This document shows positions 16,618-25,474 of a DNA stretch of 64,000 bases, piece by piece; position 1 is the first letter of the stretch, and each line of letters opens with the position of its first letter. This DNA comes from CAZNPL01 sp964574815 (GTDB taxonomy: Bacteria > Planctomycetota > Phycisphaerae > UBA1845): positions 72,217-136,216 of the forward strand of contig CAZNPL010000015.1 in assembly GCA_964574815.1 (NCBI GenBank), given 5' to 3'. Below the pieces are notes generated by a model. That model was not told the DNA's origin. It worked only from the letters and a program-made list of their open reading frames with translations, and made no database searches. Both the position numbers and the translations under genes were made by a program.

Positions 16618-17871
16618 ATGCCCAAGTTCGCATACGAGGCCATGAACCAACAGGGGCAGGTGGTCAAGGACGAGATCGAGGCTCCGTCCAGCAAGGACGC
16701 CCTCGCCAAGATCCGGGCCCTCAACTACTTCCCTACGCGCATCCGTGAGAAGGGCGGCAAGAAAGCCGGCGCTGGTCAGGCCAAGAAGAAAAAGGGCACC
16801 GGGTTTTCCATCGGCGGCGTCAAGACCGCCGTCGTCACCCAGTTCACCCGCCAGCTATCGACGCTTCAGGACGCGGGCCTGCCGATCCTGCGCAGTATCA
16901 ACATTCTGGCCGACCAGCAGAAGCCGGGTCTGATGAAGAACGTTCTTCGGGGCGTCGCCGAGGACGTTGAGGGCGGCTCGACGCTGTCGGAGGCCTTCGC
17001 GAGGCACCCCAAGGCGTTCAACCGTCTTTATGTGAACATGATCGCCGCTGGCGAGACGGGTGGTGTGCTGGACACGATCTGCCAACGTCTGGCGGAGTTC
17101 ATGGAGAAATCTCAGCGGCTCAAACGTAAAGTCGTCGGCGCGATGATCTACCCGATCTGCGTCATCTCCTTCGCAGCGTTGATCGTGACGGGCATCATGA
17201 TCTTCGTGGTGCCCAAGTTCGAGGAGATCTTCCGCGATTTCGACACCAAGCTGCCGGGCGTAACCGAGATTCTGATCGGCTTTTCCAACTGGATCGTGCA
17301 GGGTACGCCGCCCGGCTGGCTGGTGATGCTCCTGTCCCCGGTTGCAATATGGGTGTTTTTCAAACTGGTGCGCCAGTCCAAGGGGGGAAGGTACGTCTCC
17401 GACACGGTAGTCATGAAACTGCCCATTATGGGCGCTATCATTCAAAAGACCGGCGTGGCGCGTTTCACGCGAACCCTGGGAACGCTCATCAACGCCGGCG
17501 TGCCGATCCTCGAGGCCATCAACATCACCAAGGATACTTCGGGCAACGAGGTCCTTGCCCGGGCCCTGGAGGACGTGCACGACTCGATCCGGGAGGGTGA
17601 CACCTTCGCCGGTCCATTGCGGGCATCCAAGACGGTGGATTCGCTGGTCGTCAACATGATCGACGTCGGCGAGGAGACCGGCGACCTCGACAAAATGCTG
17701 ATCAAGGTGGCCGACAACTACGACGAAGAGGTCGAGACCCTGGTGGGTTCGCTGGTCTCTTTGCTGGAACCGGTCATCGTCGTGTTGCTCGGCGGCATCG
17801 TCGGATTCATCGTCATCGCATTGTTCCTGCCGATGGTGTCGCTCATCAACAGCGTGTCGGCCGGCGGATAG
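16618..17871 (+). CDS. pilC: Inner-membrane platform protein (GspF/PilC)
   Basis: The polytopic membrane protein on which pilins are assembled. From the ATG at 16618 (ribosome site AGGGGAGCAGG just upstream) it is 417 residues. The N-terminus MPKFAYEAMNQQGQVVKDEI is typical of the family. Two GspF domains follow, at about 70-190 (TRQLSTLQDAGLPILRSINI) and 270-395 (FTRTLGTLINAGVPILEAIN), each with the conserved G-PI-L and ETG motifs (AAGETGGVL, DVGEETGDL). Membrane segments lie near 170-190, 220-240 and at the C-terminus (VIVVLLGGIVGFIVIALFLP). It sits between the second ATPase and the pseudopilin genes, as expected. Confidence 0.95.
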   Translation: MPKFAYEAMNQQGQVVKDEIEAPSSKDALAKIRALNYFPTRIREKGGKKAGAGQAKKKKGTGFSIGGVKTAVVTQFTRQLSTLQDAGLPILRSINILADQQKPGLMKNVLRGVAEDVEGGSTLSEAFARHPKAFNRLYVNMIAAGETGGVLDTICQRLAEFMEKSQRLKRKVVGAMIYPICVISFAALIVTGIMIFVVPKFEEIFRDFDTKLPGVTEILIGFSNWIVQGTPPGWLVMLLSPVAIWVFFKLVRQSKGGRYVSDTVVMKLPIMGAIIQKTGVARFTRTLGTLINAGVPILEAINITKDTSGNEVLARALEDVHDSIREGDTFAGPLRASKTVDSLVVNMIDVGEETGDLDKMLIKVADNYDEEVETLVGSLVSLLEPVIVVLLGGIVGFIVIALFLPMVSLINSVSAGG

Positions 17872-17968
17872 TCCGCTGGCCGCCGGGCAAACGATCCCGC
17901 CGGAGGTGAGCGCGGCATCGTCATGATGCGCTCGTGGTAAGCGCAGACAATCAAGGAGCCGACCGGCC

Positions 17969-19003
17969 ATGACCCGATATCAGCCTTCTGACTCCAGACT
18001 TATGAGAACGTCTCCCAACCATCGCGCCGGCGCGTTCACCGTCATCGAACTGCTGACGGTCATCGCCATCATTGCGTTATTGGTCTCGATTCTGGTGCCG
18101 TCCCTGTCGGCCGCCCGTAATCGAGCCAAGGAAGCGAAGGTGCAGGCCACCATCAAGTCCATCAACACCGCCGTGGAGATGTTCCAGACTGAGAACGGCA
18201 AGGAGTTTCGAGCCACGAACGGTTTCCCTCCGTCTGCTCGAGGGAGGGATATCCATGAAGGCGCCCTTTCCTATGATCCGCAAGAGACGATGTACGGCGC
18301 CCACTGGCTGATCCGCCACCTCTTCGGCAAAGACCTCAACGGATTCGTGCCCAAGAGAGCGGTGCCGCCCTCGCTCGAAGACCGGCCGCAAGAGTGGTAC
18401 AAGACCGACCCGCCGCCCGACGGGCTCAACGGCCCGCTGGACCGTGTGGGACCCTACCTTGATCTCGATTCCGTCGAACTCGTCCCCACCAACGAGCTTC
18501 GTGGATCGCCCAACGACCAGATCATCGACCCCGACCTGGCCGCCCCCGTCGCCGTCGATGAGTGGGGCACGCCGATCCTTTACTATGTTGCGCGGCGGTT
18601 TGGCGAGGACCCCTGCGGCGTAGACGATGATACCGACGCGGAAGGGCACTTCGGCGTTTATATCCAGGAAGACAACCTGGGATTCACCGGCCGCAGGGAC
18701 GCGCCGGGCGCCAGTGACCGCGTGGGTTGGATCTTCAACCGGCCGCACGCGCTGGCCAACTTCGGCAGGCCCCATGCCGACGAAATCGACGACACGAGCG
18801 ACGACAAGAACGCTACCAGATCGTTCTGTTACTATGTGGTGGACCGGGAGGTGCTCAAGCAGACCGACCCCGTCGGCGACAACCCTGGTGGACGGACCCT
18901 CCGCGCCGTGCGCTCCGACTCGTTCCTGCTGATCAGCGCCGGCCAGGATATGATCTTCGGCACCCCCGACGACATCAAGAACTTCGAGCACACGCGGGAC
19001 TGA
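17969..19003 (+). CDS. GspG-like pseudopilin, copy 1
   Basis: A 344-residue prepilin-like protein. The leader ends GA|FTVIELLTV (cleavage after A22, Glu at +5), followed by the hydrophobic assembly helix IAIIALLVSILVPSLSAARN. The C-terminal half has the GspG-type signatures DEWGTPILYY and LLISAGQDMIFGTPDDI, the latter resembling the calcium-binding loop of major pseudopilins. It is about twice the usual 140-residue GspG length because of a long middle region rich in Asp and Pro. AAGGAG lies 10 bases before the ATG. It is the first of three tandem GspG-like genes. Confidence 0.9.
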   Translation: MTRYQPSDSRLMRTSPNHRAGAFTVIELLTVIAIIALLVSILVPSLSAARNRAKEAKVQATIKSINTAVEMFQTENGKEFRATNGFPPSARGRDIHEGALSYDPQETMYGAHWLIRHLFGKDLNGFVPKRAVPPSLEDRPQEWYKTDPPPDGLNGPLDRVGPYLDLDSVELVPTNELRGSPNDQIIDPDLAAPVAVDEWGTPILYYVARRFGEDPCGVDDDTDAEGHFGVYIQEDNLGFTGRRDAPGASDRVGWIFNRPHALANFGRPHADEIDDTSDDKNATRSFCYYVVDREVLKQTDPVGDNPGGRTLRAVRSDSFLLISAGQDMIFGTPDDIKNFEHTRD

Positions 19004-19057
19004 CCCGCCGCAATCCGGCGGCCGTCCCGAAGCCAGCCCGGCACGGGAGACCAAAAG

Positions 19058-20104
19058 ATGCACGCATGCAAATACACCGACACCAAGGCCGACAGTCGGC
19101 GATACGCGGCTCGCGCGAGCGCCTTCACGCTTGTCGAGCTGATGGTGGCCGTCGCCATCATCGCCCTGCTGATCAGCATCATGATCCCCGGCTTTTCCGC
19201 GGTCCGCGAGCGCGCCAGAATCGTGGACACGCAGTCGATCTTCAAAGGAATCGACAGCGGGCTGGAGGCCTACCGAGGCGAACAGGCCCTCGGAGGCGTC
19301 TATCCGCCCTCCCGATCGGATTCCACGGAGACCGGTTACTTCAAGCTGGCCGATCCGTTCATGGAAAGCAAGGTCGAAGTGCGGATCACCGGGGCCAATC
19401 TCCTGGTTTACGCCCTCGCCGGAGCCGATCGCCTGGGAACGCCCGGCTTCCGTGACCTGTCCGATCCGCCCGACGGCTGGTGGAACGATCAGGGGGCGTT
19501 TGAGAACGGCGCCTACGAAATCGACGACACCACAGACGCGGACAATCCCAGGCCGGTTGTCAGCCGCTACCCTGGCGACGGGGGCACGTTCGTTGACGAA
19601 AACACGCAGGATCGAATCGAGCCGATCGGAACACTGCTCGACGAGGGGATGATTCGAGATCCCCGTAATCTGCTGCGCGAGCAGGAAGGCAGGCAGTTAA
19701 CCTTCAACGACAGTTGGGGGCAGCCCATTCTCTACTATCGGGCCAACCGCGCCGGGCGCGTCATGGTTCACGATCCCGGCGAGGCCATTGGCGTCTACGA
19801 TCAGCGTGACAATGCCCTGTACACCGGAACCTCGCTGTTCTCGAATGCCGACGGCATCAGCTTCGGTCCCGGAACGGTTGAAGGTACGGACTATTTCAGC
19901 CGCCTCGCGATCACGAACACGCCGGGGCTGAACCCCGAGAGGGACCCCATCGATCCCAACACGTTCGAGGCGTTCATTCACGATCAGTCCGTGACCGCCC
20001 AGAACCGTCCCGTGAATCCCAAGACCTATCTGCTGATCAGCGCAGGCAAGGACGCCGTTTACGGCACCACCGACGACGTGACTAACTGGGCTCGCGAGGA
20101 TTAG
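19058..20104 (+). CDS. GspG-like pseudopilin, copy 2
   Basis: A 348-residue paralogue of the preceding gene. The leader ends SA|FTLVELMVAVAIIALL (cleavage after A22, Glu at +5). The C-terminal signatures are NDSWGQPILYYRANR and LLISAGKDAVYGTTDDV, the same WG-P and SAG-D...GT-DD pattern as copies 1 and 3. A GGGAG ribosome site precedes the ATG. The middle region differs from copy 1, so these are diverged duplicates rather than recent copies. Which copy forms the major fibre cannot be told from sequence. Confidence 0.9.
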   Translation: MHACKYTDTKADSRRYAARASAFTLVELMVAVAIIALLISIMIPGFSAVRERARIVDTQSIFKGIDSGLEAYRGEQALGGVYPPSRSDSTETGYFKLADPFMESKVEVRITGANLLVYALAGADRLGTPGFRDLSDPPDGWWNDQGAFENGAYEIDDTTDADNPRPVVSRYPGDGGTFVDENTQDRIEPIGTLLDEGMIRDPRNLLREQEGRQLTFNDSWGQPILYYRANRAGRVMVHDPGEAIGVYDQRDNALYTGTSLFSNADGISFGPGTVEGTDYFSRLAITNTPGLNPERDPIDPNTFEAFIHDQSVTAQNRPVNPKTYLLISAGKDAVYGTTDDVTNWARED

Positions 20105-20184
20105 TCGGTGGTCGGCGACAGGGCGAAACGGCGGGTTCGCGCTGGGCTCACAACCGTGAGAATGGCGAGGCAGGAGACACGCAC

Positions 20185-21114
20185 GTGAAACGACGCAACA
20201 TCGACAAGTCAATCGCCCGCGGATTCTCGCTCGTCGAGCTGATCGTCGTGATTGCGATCCTCGCGGTCCTGATCGGCGCCGTGGTCGCCGTCACCGGCTC
20301 GGTGATGGCCAGCGCCAAGACGCGCCAGACCAAGGCCGTCATGCTCAACCTCGAGCAGGCCATCGAGCAGTTCAAGGAGGACGCCCCGCTCTCCAAGATC
20401 AAGGATTACCGCGACCGCTACCACGGTTACCCGGCCGACGAGCTCGAACCGTTCATGACAGGTGGCTCCGATGGTGGCATTCCCGCCGAAGGCAAGACCC
20501 GTATGTCGGAACGACGCTCGATCGCACTCGGAAGCGATGCCGACCTCGAGTTGCCGGCCCACAGCGGCTTGAGCGGGCGGTCCAGCGTCCCCGCGGCATC
20601 GATCAAGGCGATGGCCCTGACGATTCGCCTGTACAGCCCGGCCGGAACGGCGATCCTCGACGAGATCAGCCCCAAGTACCGCAAGGCCCCCGGGCCGGAG
20701 GAGTTTTTCGATCGCAACGGGAACGGCGAGCTCGACGTTGCCGACGAGCCGCTGATCTACTTCGTGGACGCATGGGGAACGCCGTTCGACTACTTCGCCG
20801 CCGATCCGGTGGGCGATGTGAACGCACCTTCGGATCCGCAAGGCGATCGCCTCGATGCGTCGCAGTTCCTCATCGAGAAGAACCGGGGCAAGCCGCTCCT
20901 GGTGTCCTACGGCCCTGACGGCGCCGAGCAGTGTGACCCCGACTTCATCCGCGAGTTCGGACTGACTGATCTCGTCGCGGATTACGAGGGAGGCGAGCCT
21001 TACAACGGCGCGCCCGACGTCATCGACAGCCCCTTCAACGAAGACAACATTTACCTTGACGAGACACTGAAAGAACGCCTTAAAGAAGCAACCGACGAGG
21101 GCGGGCGAACCTGA
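20185..21114 (+). CDS. GspG-like pseudopilin, copy 3
   Basis: A 309-residue pseudopilin with a GTG start (AGGAG upstream). The leader is short and canonical, ARG|FSLVELIVVIAILAVL (cleavage after G13). The N-terminal helix continues MASAKTRQTKAVMLNLEQAI, close to bona fide GspG. The C-terminal half has VDAWGTPFDYF but a weaker SAG-D loop (LLVSYGPDGAEQCDPD). Of the three copies this has the most standard prepilin leader. It is followed after 15 bp by the GspH-like gene. Confidence 0.9.
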   Translation: MKRRNIDKSIARGFSLVELIVVIAILAVLIGAVVAVTGSVMASAKTRQTKAVMLNLEQAIEQFKEDAPLSKIKDYRDRYHGYPADELEPFMTGGSDGGIPAEGKTRMSERRSIALGSDADLELPAHSGLSGRSSVPAASIKAMALTIRLYSPAGTAILDEISPKYRKAPGPEEFFDRNGNGELDVADEPLIYFVDAWGTPFDYFAADPVGDVNAPSDPQGDRLDASQFLIEKNRGKPLLVSYGPDGAEQCDPDFIREFGLTDLVADYEGGEPYNGAPDVIDSPFNEDNIYLDETLKERLKEATDEGGRT

Positions 21115-21129
21115 TCGTGCCGCAGCCAA

Positions 21130-22290
21130 ATGCGGACTCCCAGCATGACCGAAAAGGCAGCCATCAGCCATCAGAGATCAGCCGTCAGCTGTCAGCCCTC
21201 AGCCGTCAGCTGTCAGCCATCGGAACCTCGTGGTTGCCGCGCGGTGCGGAGCCTTCGTCCCTTCGTCCCTTCGTGCCTTCGTGCCTCGCGGGGCGCAGCC
21301 CCGCAGCTCCGTGCCTTCGTCCCTTCGTGCCTTCGTGCCTCGCGAAGCTCCGCTTCGCGCCCCGCTTTCACTCTCGTCGAGCTCATCGTCGTCATCGGCA
21401 TCATCTCGATTCTCGTGGTCAGCGTCCTGCCGATCCTGGGCGCACTTTATCGTGATACACGCGGGGCGGACGCCGCCAACCGCATCCAGGGCCTGTTGAA
21501 ATCCGCCCGCATGCGGGCGCTGGGTGGGATGGAGGCCGGGCTGTTCTTCTACGTCGAACCCGACACGAATATCCAGAGAGTCGTCTTCATCCAGGCCGAA
21601 CCGCCGGATCCCAGGACGCCCCTCTCGCCCGGTGTGAAAAGTCCAGACACAGGCGTCGGCCCCGAATGCGCCGTCGATCGCTTCCGCGTGCTGGAAGAAA
21701 ACGTTTATACGCTGCCGCCGCCGTTCCGCGCCGCGCCGCTCGCGGTCCTGAAGGAGCCGAGCGACGGCGGCGAGTGGTCGGACACCGAACTTGCCAACAA
21801 CGACTACGACGATACGGGCGTGATCTTCACCGAGTCGGGTCCCCAGAACCACCGCAACTTCTTCACGATCATCTTCTCACCCGAGGGCCGGCTCGTGGTG
21901 AATCGGTCCGTCCTCATCCACGATCCCGTGGCCGATCGGGAGGACCGCGATGCCCACTTTAAAAGAGGGAAAGTCACGCTTCTGGACGTCAACGCGACCG
22001 GGAATCGCCAACCGGCGGGCGACGGACCAGGGCCGGAGCCACTGAATTGTGAACTCCCTGCCATGATTGCGACCGCGGCCACACGCACGCCGGCCGCCCT
22101 CAACTTCCCCAGCGTTGCCGGACTCCTGGTCTACGACGATTCTTTGTTCGGGGAATTCCCCGGCAGCGACGAGCGGAACCCGGACGTTGTGGACAAGCGC
22201 GAGTTTCTCCGCCAGCGGGGCCAGCCGATCTACATCAGCCCGCAGACCGGCGACATCGTTCTGGGGCCCATCGGCGAGGAGCGCACCTAA
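21130..22290 (+). CDS. GspH-like minor pseudopilin with a repeat-derived 79-residue leader
   Basis: From residue 80 this is a normal minor pseudopilin: PA|FTLVELIVVIGIISILVV, then NRIQGLLKSARMRALGG, which matches GspH. The 79 residues before the cleavage site are encoded by repeats: a heptamer array (21163-21218), two octamer arrays and two perfect hairpins (21288-21304, 21341-21359). They yield repeated peptides such as RPFVPSCLRASR. No Shine-Dalgarno is visible ahead of the ATG at 21130; ATG at 21145 or in-frame GTG codons in the octamer arrays are alternatives. The mature protein is about 307 residues, longer than usual GspH. It lies in the G-H-I-J-K order typical of type II secretion. Confidence 0.85.
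   Translation: MRTPSMTEKAAISHQRSAVSCQPSAVSCQPSEPRGCRAVRSLRPFVPSCLRASRGAAPQLRAFVPSCLRASRSSASRPAFTLVELIVVIGIISILVVSVLPILGALYRDTRGADAANRIQGLLKSARMRALGGMEAGLFFYVEPDTNIQRVVFIQAEPPDPRTPLSPGVKSPDTGVGPECAVDRFRVLEENVYTLPPPFRAAPLAVLKEPSDGGEWSDTELANNDYDDTGVIFTESGPQNHRNFFTIIFSPEGRLVVNRSVLIHDPVADREDRDAHFKRGKVTLLDVNATGNRQPAGDGPGPEPLNCELPAMIATAATRTPAALNFPSVAGLLVYDDSLFGEFPGSDERNPDVVDKREFLRQRGQPIYISPQTGDIVLGPIGEERT
21163..21218. repeat. Eight-unit heptamer array (consensus RTCAGCY)
   Basis: Eight consecutive 7-base units read ATCAGCC, ATCAGAG, ATCAGCC, GTCAGCT, GTCAGCC, CTCAGCC, GTCAGCT, GTCAGCC. The array lies inside the leader of the GspH-like gene. The 7-base period shifts the reading frame from unit to unit, so the encoded peptide repeats only every 21 bases (SAVSCQP twice). 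Confidence 0.85.
21251..21359. repeat. Octamer arrays with two perfect hairpins in the GspH leader
   Basis: Two blocks of the octamer CCTTCGTS (about 21251-21285 and 21311-21340) each end in a hairpin: GCGGGGC/GCCCCGC (21288-21304) and CGCGAAGC/GCTTCGCG with a TCC loop (21341-21359). The second hairpin directly abuts the codons of the prepilin cleavage site. A close relative occurs at 23976-24030. Confidence 0.85.
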
Positions 22291-22320
22291 GCTGCGTGCA
22301 ATGAAGGTTACACGCAGCTT
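22289..22320 (+). terminator. Perfect 10-bp stem-loop at the end of the GspH-like gene
   Basis: AAGCTGCGTG (22289-22298, overlapping the TAA stop) pairs perfectly with CACGCAGCTT (22311-22320) around a 12-base loop. No U-tract follows, so it may be an RNA stability or attenuation element. A second 10-bp inverted repeat (GAACAGGTGA 22330-22339, TCACCTGTTC 22385-22394) follows at once and encloses the first possible start codon of the next gene. Confidence 0.45.
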
Positions 22321-22343
22321 GGAGCAGGTGAACAGGTGAAAAC

Positions 22344-23855
22344 ATGGAAACGATTCAGCGGGTGGCTCGCCTGCGGTCTACTGCTCACCTGTTCTACCGT
22401 TCAGACGTTACAGAGGTCCGCCTAGTGCCAAGGCCAACCAAAACAATGCCGCGTCAATCAGAGCCAGGAGCGCATGCGACAGGACAAGAAGGTCCGCAGG
22501 CGTGCCATGGGCCACGGCGCACCGGAAACCGCCGTGGCTTTGTACGCCAGGACACGGGCAAGCTGTCGCTTGCCCATGGCACCCGCCACTGCTCGGCGTT
22601 CGCGACGCCGCGGCGCGCCCTTTCCATGATCGAGATGATGGTCGCGATCGTCATCCTCGGGCTGGGCCTGTTGATGGCCGCCACCATGTTCCCCGTCGGC
22701 TGGACCCGTGCCCGCGACCTGGCCGAATTCACCACCGAAACCTCAACGGCCGAGAATGCGGCCACGACTGTGCGACTGCTGTGCGACGTGTCGAATCCTC
22801 TGGCAACTCCTCCTGTTCTGACGAGTTTCCTCGGCGACTTTCAGCCGACGGTCGTCGCTCAGGTTCCGCCTGACCCCTTCGTTCACGTGCTCCACATTGA
22901 GAATGCCCTCGCCGATCGCAGTGCGTTACCTGATCCGGCGGATTTCATTATCGACGAGTGGTATCTACACGACACAGATGATTTCACCGAGCGTGGACAG
23001 GCCATCGAATCTCCGAATCTCGATTGGGCCCTGAGCGATTGGTGGCAGGCTTACGAAAGTGGGTCGCCAAGCGTCCTGCCTCCGATGGCGCAAATCGCTT
23101 TTCATGAGCGCGTTGTTCCTCCGCTGCCGCCACTTCCGCCTCCCGGTGATCCAGAACGTGAACGATGGGAGGAATTACTCAACTCCAGGCGTTTTGCCTG
23201 GGCGGTTCTCCATCGCATCGGAAATCTCGTCTCTATCCAAGACCCAGCGGTCGATCCGCGGTCAATGACGCTTTACCTGGTCACCCTGCGTCGTACGCAG
23301 TTGAACAACCGCTTCGCCCGTCAGAATCCAGCAGGCACCACTACAGCGCCTCTCGCGCTCGGCCCAGAAGAAGACATGGTTTTCCCTGTGCCGTGGCTCA
23401 TCAATCTCGAAGTTCTTGGTGCCTGGGATTCTGGAACGGGCGAGGCGCTCGAAGGTCTCACTGGCCTGCCCTCCGAAGCCGTTGCGAATTCCGGAGCTAC
23501 AGATGATGGCCGTCTAATCGCCCGGATGCTTCAGACCGACTCGGTGCTGATCGACCGTCTCACTGGCAGCGTCTACACCGTAACCAACCATCGTTTCACC
23601 GGCGACGGTGAAAATCTTGACAAGGAAGCCACTGTCACGCTCGACCGGGAAATCACTGTTCGGGACGTGGACACCAACGGCGACGGACAGGCCGACGTGC
23701 TGAGCGCGGCCCCCTCCGAGGTTCGACGCGACTTCTGGGTCTTTCCGCCGCCGGTGGCCGCCGAGCGGCCTTCGGGCCAGGACGGTTTCGTCTTTTTCGA
23801 CGGCCGGCAGCCCGTGGTCGGAATTGAAGTGCGGCAGATGTTCTTTAGCCCATAA
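22344..23855 (+). CDS. GspI/PilV-like minor pseudopilin with an extended leader
   Basis: The mature part begins RRA|LSMIEMMVAIVILGLGLL (cleavage after residue 92 if the ATG at 22344 is used), with Glu at +5. MAATMFPVGWTRARD is typical of the GspI/PilV-type proteins of this lineage. The alternative ATG at 22446 gives a 58-residue leader and avoids the hairpin loop around 22344. Even then the leader includes an inserted palindromic repeat (22502-22582), because no ATG, GTG or TTG occurs between the repeat and the cleavage site. The mature protein (~411 residues) is far larger than classical GspI. Its C-terminal part is beta-rich and ends VGIEVRQMFFSP. Confidence 0.82.
   Translation: METIQRVARLRSTAHLFYRSDVTEVRLVPRPTKTMPRQSEPGAHATGQEGPQACHGPRRTGNRRGFVRQDTGKLSLAHGTRHCSAFATPRRALSMIEMMVAIVILGLGLLMAATMFPVGWTRARDLAEFTTETSTAENAATTVRLLCDVSNPLATPPVLTSFLGDFQPTVVAQVPPDPFVHVLHIENALADRSALPDPADFIIDEWYLHDTDDFTERGQAIESPNLDWALSDWWQAYESGSPSVLPPMAQIAFHERVVPPLPPLPPPGDPERERWEELLNSRRFAWAVLHRIGNLVSIQDPAVDPRSMTLYLVTLRRTQLNNRFARQNPAGTTTAPLALGPEEDMVFPVPWLINLEVLGAWDSGTGEALEGLTGLPSEAVANSGATDDGRLIARMLQTDSVLIDRLTGSVYTVTNHRFTGDGENLDKEATVTLDREITVRDVDTNGDGQADVLSAAPSEVRRDFWVFPPPVAAERPSGQDGFVFFDGRQPVVGIEVRQMFFSP
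22502..22582. repeat. Palindromic repeat, family 2, inside the GspI-like leader
   Basis: Outer arms GTGCCATGGGC (22502-22512) and GCCCATGGCAC (22572-22582) are perfect inverted copies. Inside, GGGCAAGC/GCTTGCCC forms a second hairpin (22556-22575). The same arms bound the repeat at 28964-29083. Confidence 0.85.
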
Positions 23856-23899
23856 ACGCCCACTGGACCGACACTTGGTCCATCCCCATACTGCCTAAC

Positions 23900-25381
23900 G
23901 TGATGAGAACAAACGACTTACACATCAATTGCACCCACACCCCACCCGGGGCCGGCAAGGGCCGCGGGACACCGAGCCTTCGTCCCTTCGTCCCTTCGTC
24001 CCTTCGTCCCTCGCGAGGCTCCGCCTCGCGCCCAGCCTTCACTCTCACTGAACTGGTCATCACGGTCGCCCTGCTCGCCCTGATGATGACGCTGGCCGGG
24101 CAAGTCTTCTCGCTGTCCGTCCAGACCACCAATCAGGCCCAGGCCCTCATGGACGTCAGCCAGTCGCTGCGGCTGCTGGAGCGGTCCCTGCGCAAGGACC
24201 TGGCCGAGGTGGACCCGGCCCGATCGATGATGGTGATTCAGGCCAACCCGGTTGCTGCTTACTGGACCCGCGACGGCCGCGACGGCGACATCGACGCAGA
24301 TGACGCGGACAAGGGGCCGCTCAACGGCTACCCGCACATCCCGGACCCCGAGCGCGAGGACGTCACGGCGGGAATCAACGGCGCCTCCGGGCCGCCGTGG
24401 GCCTTGGAGAAGCCGCGGGCCGACGTGCTCATGTTCTTCACCAGCCGCCGAGCCAACAGCACCGTCTATCCGTCGGTCCACTCCAGCCTGGTGCAGGTGG
24501 TCTATGGCCACGCCGAACTGGGCGAGTTCGCCACCGACGGCTCCTGGGATGTGGATCCCTTACCGTTTGTCAGATACGACCCGGCCGACCCGGTTCCGTT
24601 CTGGGACGAGGCTGCCTTGTTCCGCGACCGCTACTTCGCCCGGAACTGGCATCTGGCCCGTCGCGAGGTGCTGCTGGTCGACGCAGAACTGGATCTGCTG
24701 CAATCACTGGGCGTCATCAGCAATGACGAATTCAATGACATTACCGGACTGCGCACCGATGCCGATTTCCAATGGATAAACGACCTGACCGAGACGTTCA
24801 GGAATGATCCGGAGCTGCTCGCACTGAGCGACGGTGCTCTGGACTTCGTGACGCTTGCCGATGGCGACTTCGATTACGTGGGTCTCGTGGTGGATTCTCG
24901 TGTCCTCGACCGCAGCGTGATCTCCGTGGGCAATCGGCAAAGGTGGTATCGAAGAAGCCGGCTCGACCTGACGCCACCAGCGCAGCTTGCAGACCGCATG
25001 GGGCAGTACTTTCTGCCGAACTGCGCGTCCTTCAAAGTGGAATGGGCGCTGTCGCATCCGGCTGCTCCGCGCACGGATCGCGTCATCTGGGTTGACCCGG
25101 CCGACGCGTACGCTTCGGTATCCGCGGAGTTGCGCGGAAATCCGCTGGCGAACTTTTTCGTGCCGAGGTCGGGGAACCGCTTCGATGAAACCACGCTCGA
25201 GCTGCCTGCGGCGCACGGGTTTTATGCGCGCGATCCGGACCCGACCGTGGCTCCGAGTGAGCCCGATCCGTTTTTCCCGAAGGCGCTGCGGATCACGGTG
25301 GACGTGTACGATGAGTCCGACCGGTTCGATCGGCCGTTCCGGCACGTGATGGTGATTCCGGTGGGCAGTTCGGTGATGTGA
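23900..25381 (+). CDS. GspJ-like minor pseudopilin with a repeat-derived leader
   Basis: A 493-residue protein whose prepilin site is RPA|FTLTELVITVALLALM (cleavage after A46, Glu at +5), followed by VQTTNQAQALMDVSQSLRLLERSLRKDL split over the helix end; the LERSLRKDL segment resembles GspJ. The leader is translated from an octamer array plus the hairpin CGCGAGGC/GCCTCGCG, giving SLRPFVPSSLRPSRGSASRP. No alternative start codon exists between the repeat and the cleavage site, so the repeat must be translated. No ribosome site is visible before the ATG pair at 23900/23903. The mature protein is more than twice the usual GspJ length. Confidence 0.84.
   Translation: MMRTNDLHINCTHTPPGAGKGRGTPSLRPFVPSSLRPSRGSASRPAFTLTELVITVALLALMMTLAGQVFSLSVQTTNQAQALMDVSQSLRLLERSLRKDLAEVDPARSMMVIQANPVAAYWTRDGRDGDIDADDADKGPLNGYPHIPDPEREDVTAGINGASGPPWALEKPRADVLMFFTSRRANSTVYPSVHSSLVQVVYGHAELGEFATDGSWDVDPLPFVRYDPADPVPFWDEAALFRDRYFARNWHLARREVLLVDAELDLLQSLGVISNDEFNDITGLRTDADFQWINDLTETFRNDPELLALSDGALDFVTLADGDFDYVGLVVDSRVLDRSVISVGNRQRWYRRSRLDLTPPAQLADRMGQYFLPNCASFKVEWALSHPAAPRTDRVIWVDPADAYASVSAELRGNPLANFFVPRSGNRFDETTLELPAAHGFYARDPDPTVAPSEPDPFFPKALRITVDVYDESDRFDRPFRHVMVIPVGSSVM
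23976..24030. repeat. Octamer array and hairpin in the GspJ leader
   Basis: Octamers CCTTCGTC (about 23976-24010) lead into CGCGAGGC (24012-24019), TCC, GCCTCGCG (24023-24030). The arrangement and position relative to the prepilin site match 21311-21359. Confidence 0.85.
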
Positions 25382-25474
25382 TGAGGAAAGTGTGTTCATG
25401 ACATGGATGTGCCGCAGTGGGTGGAGCAAGTGCGGTAACGGGGGGACAGACGGCTTCGCCAGGGGTTGGATCAG

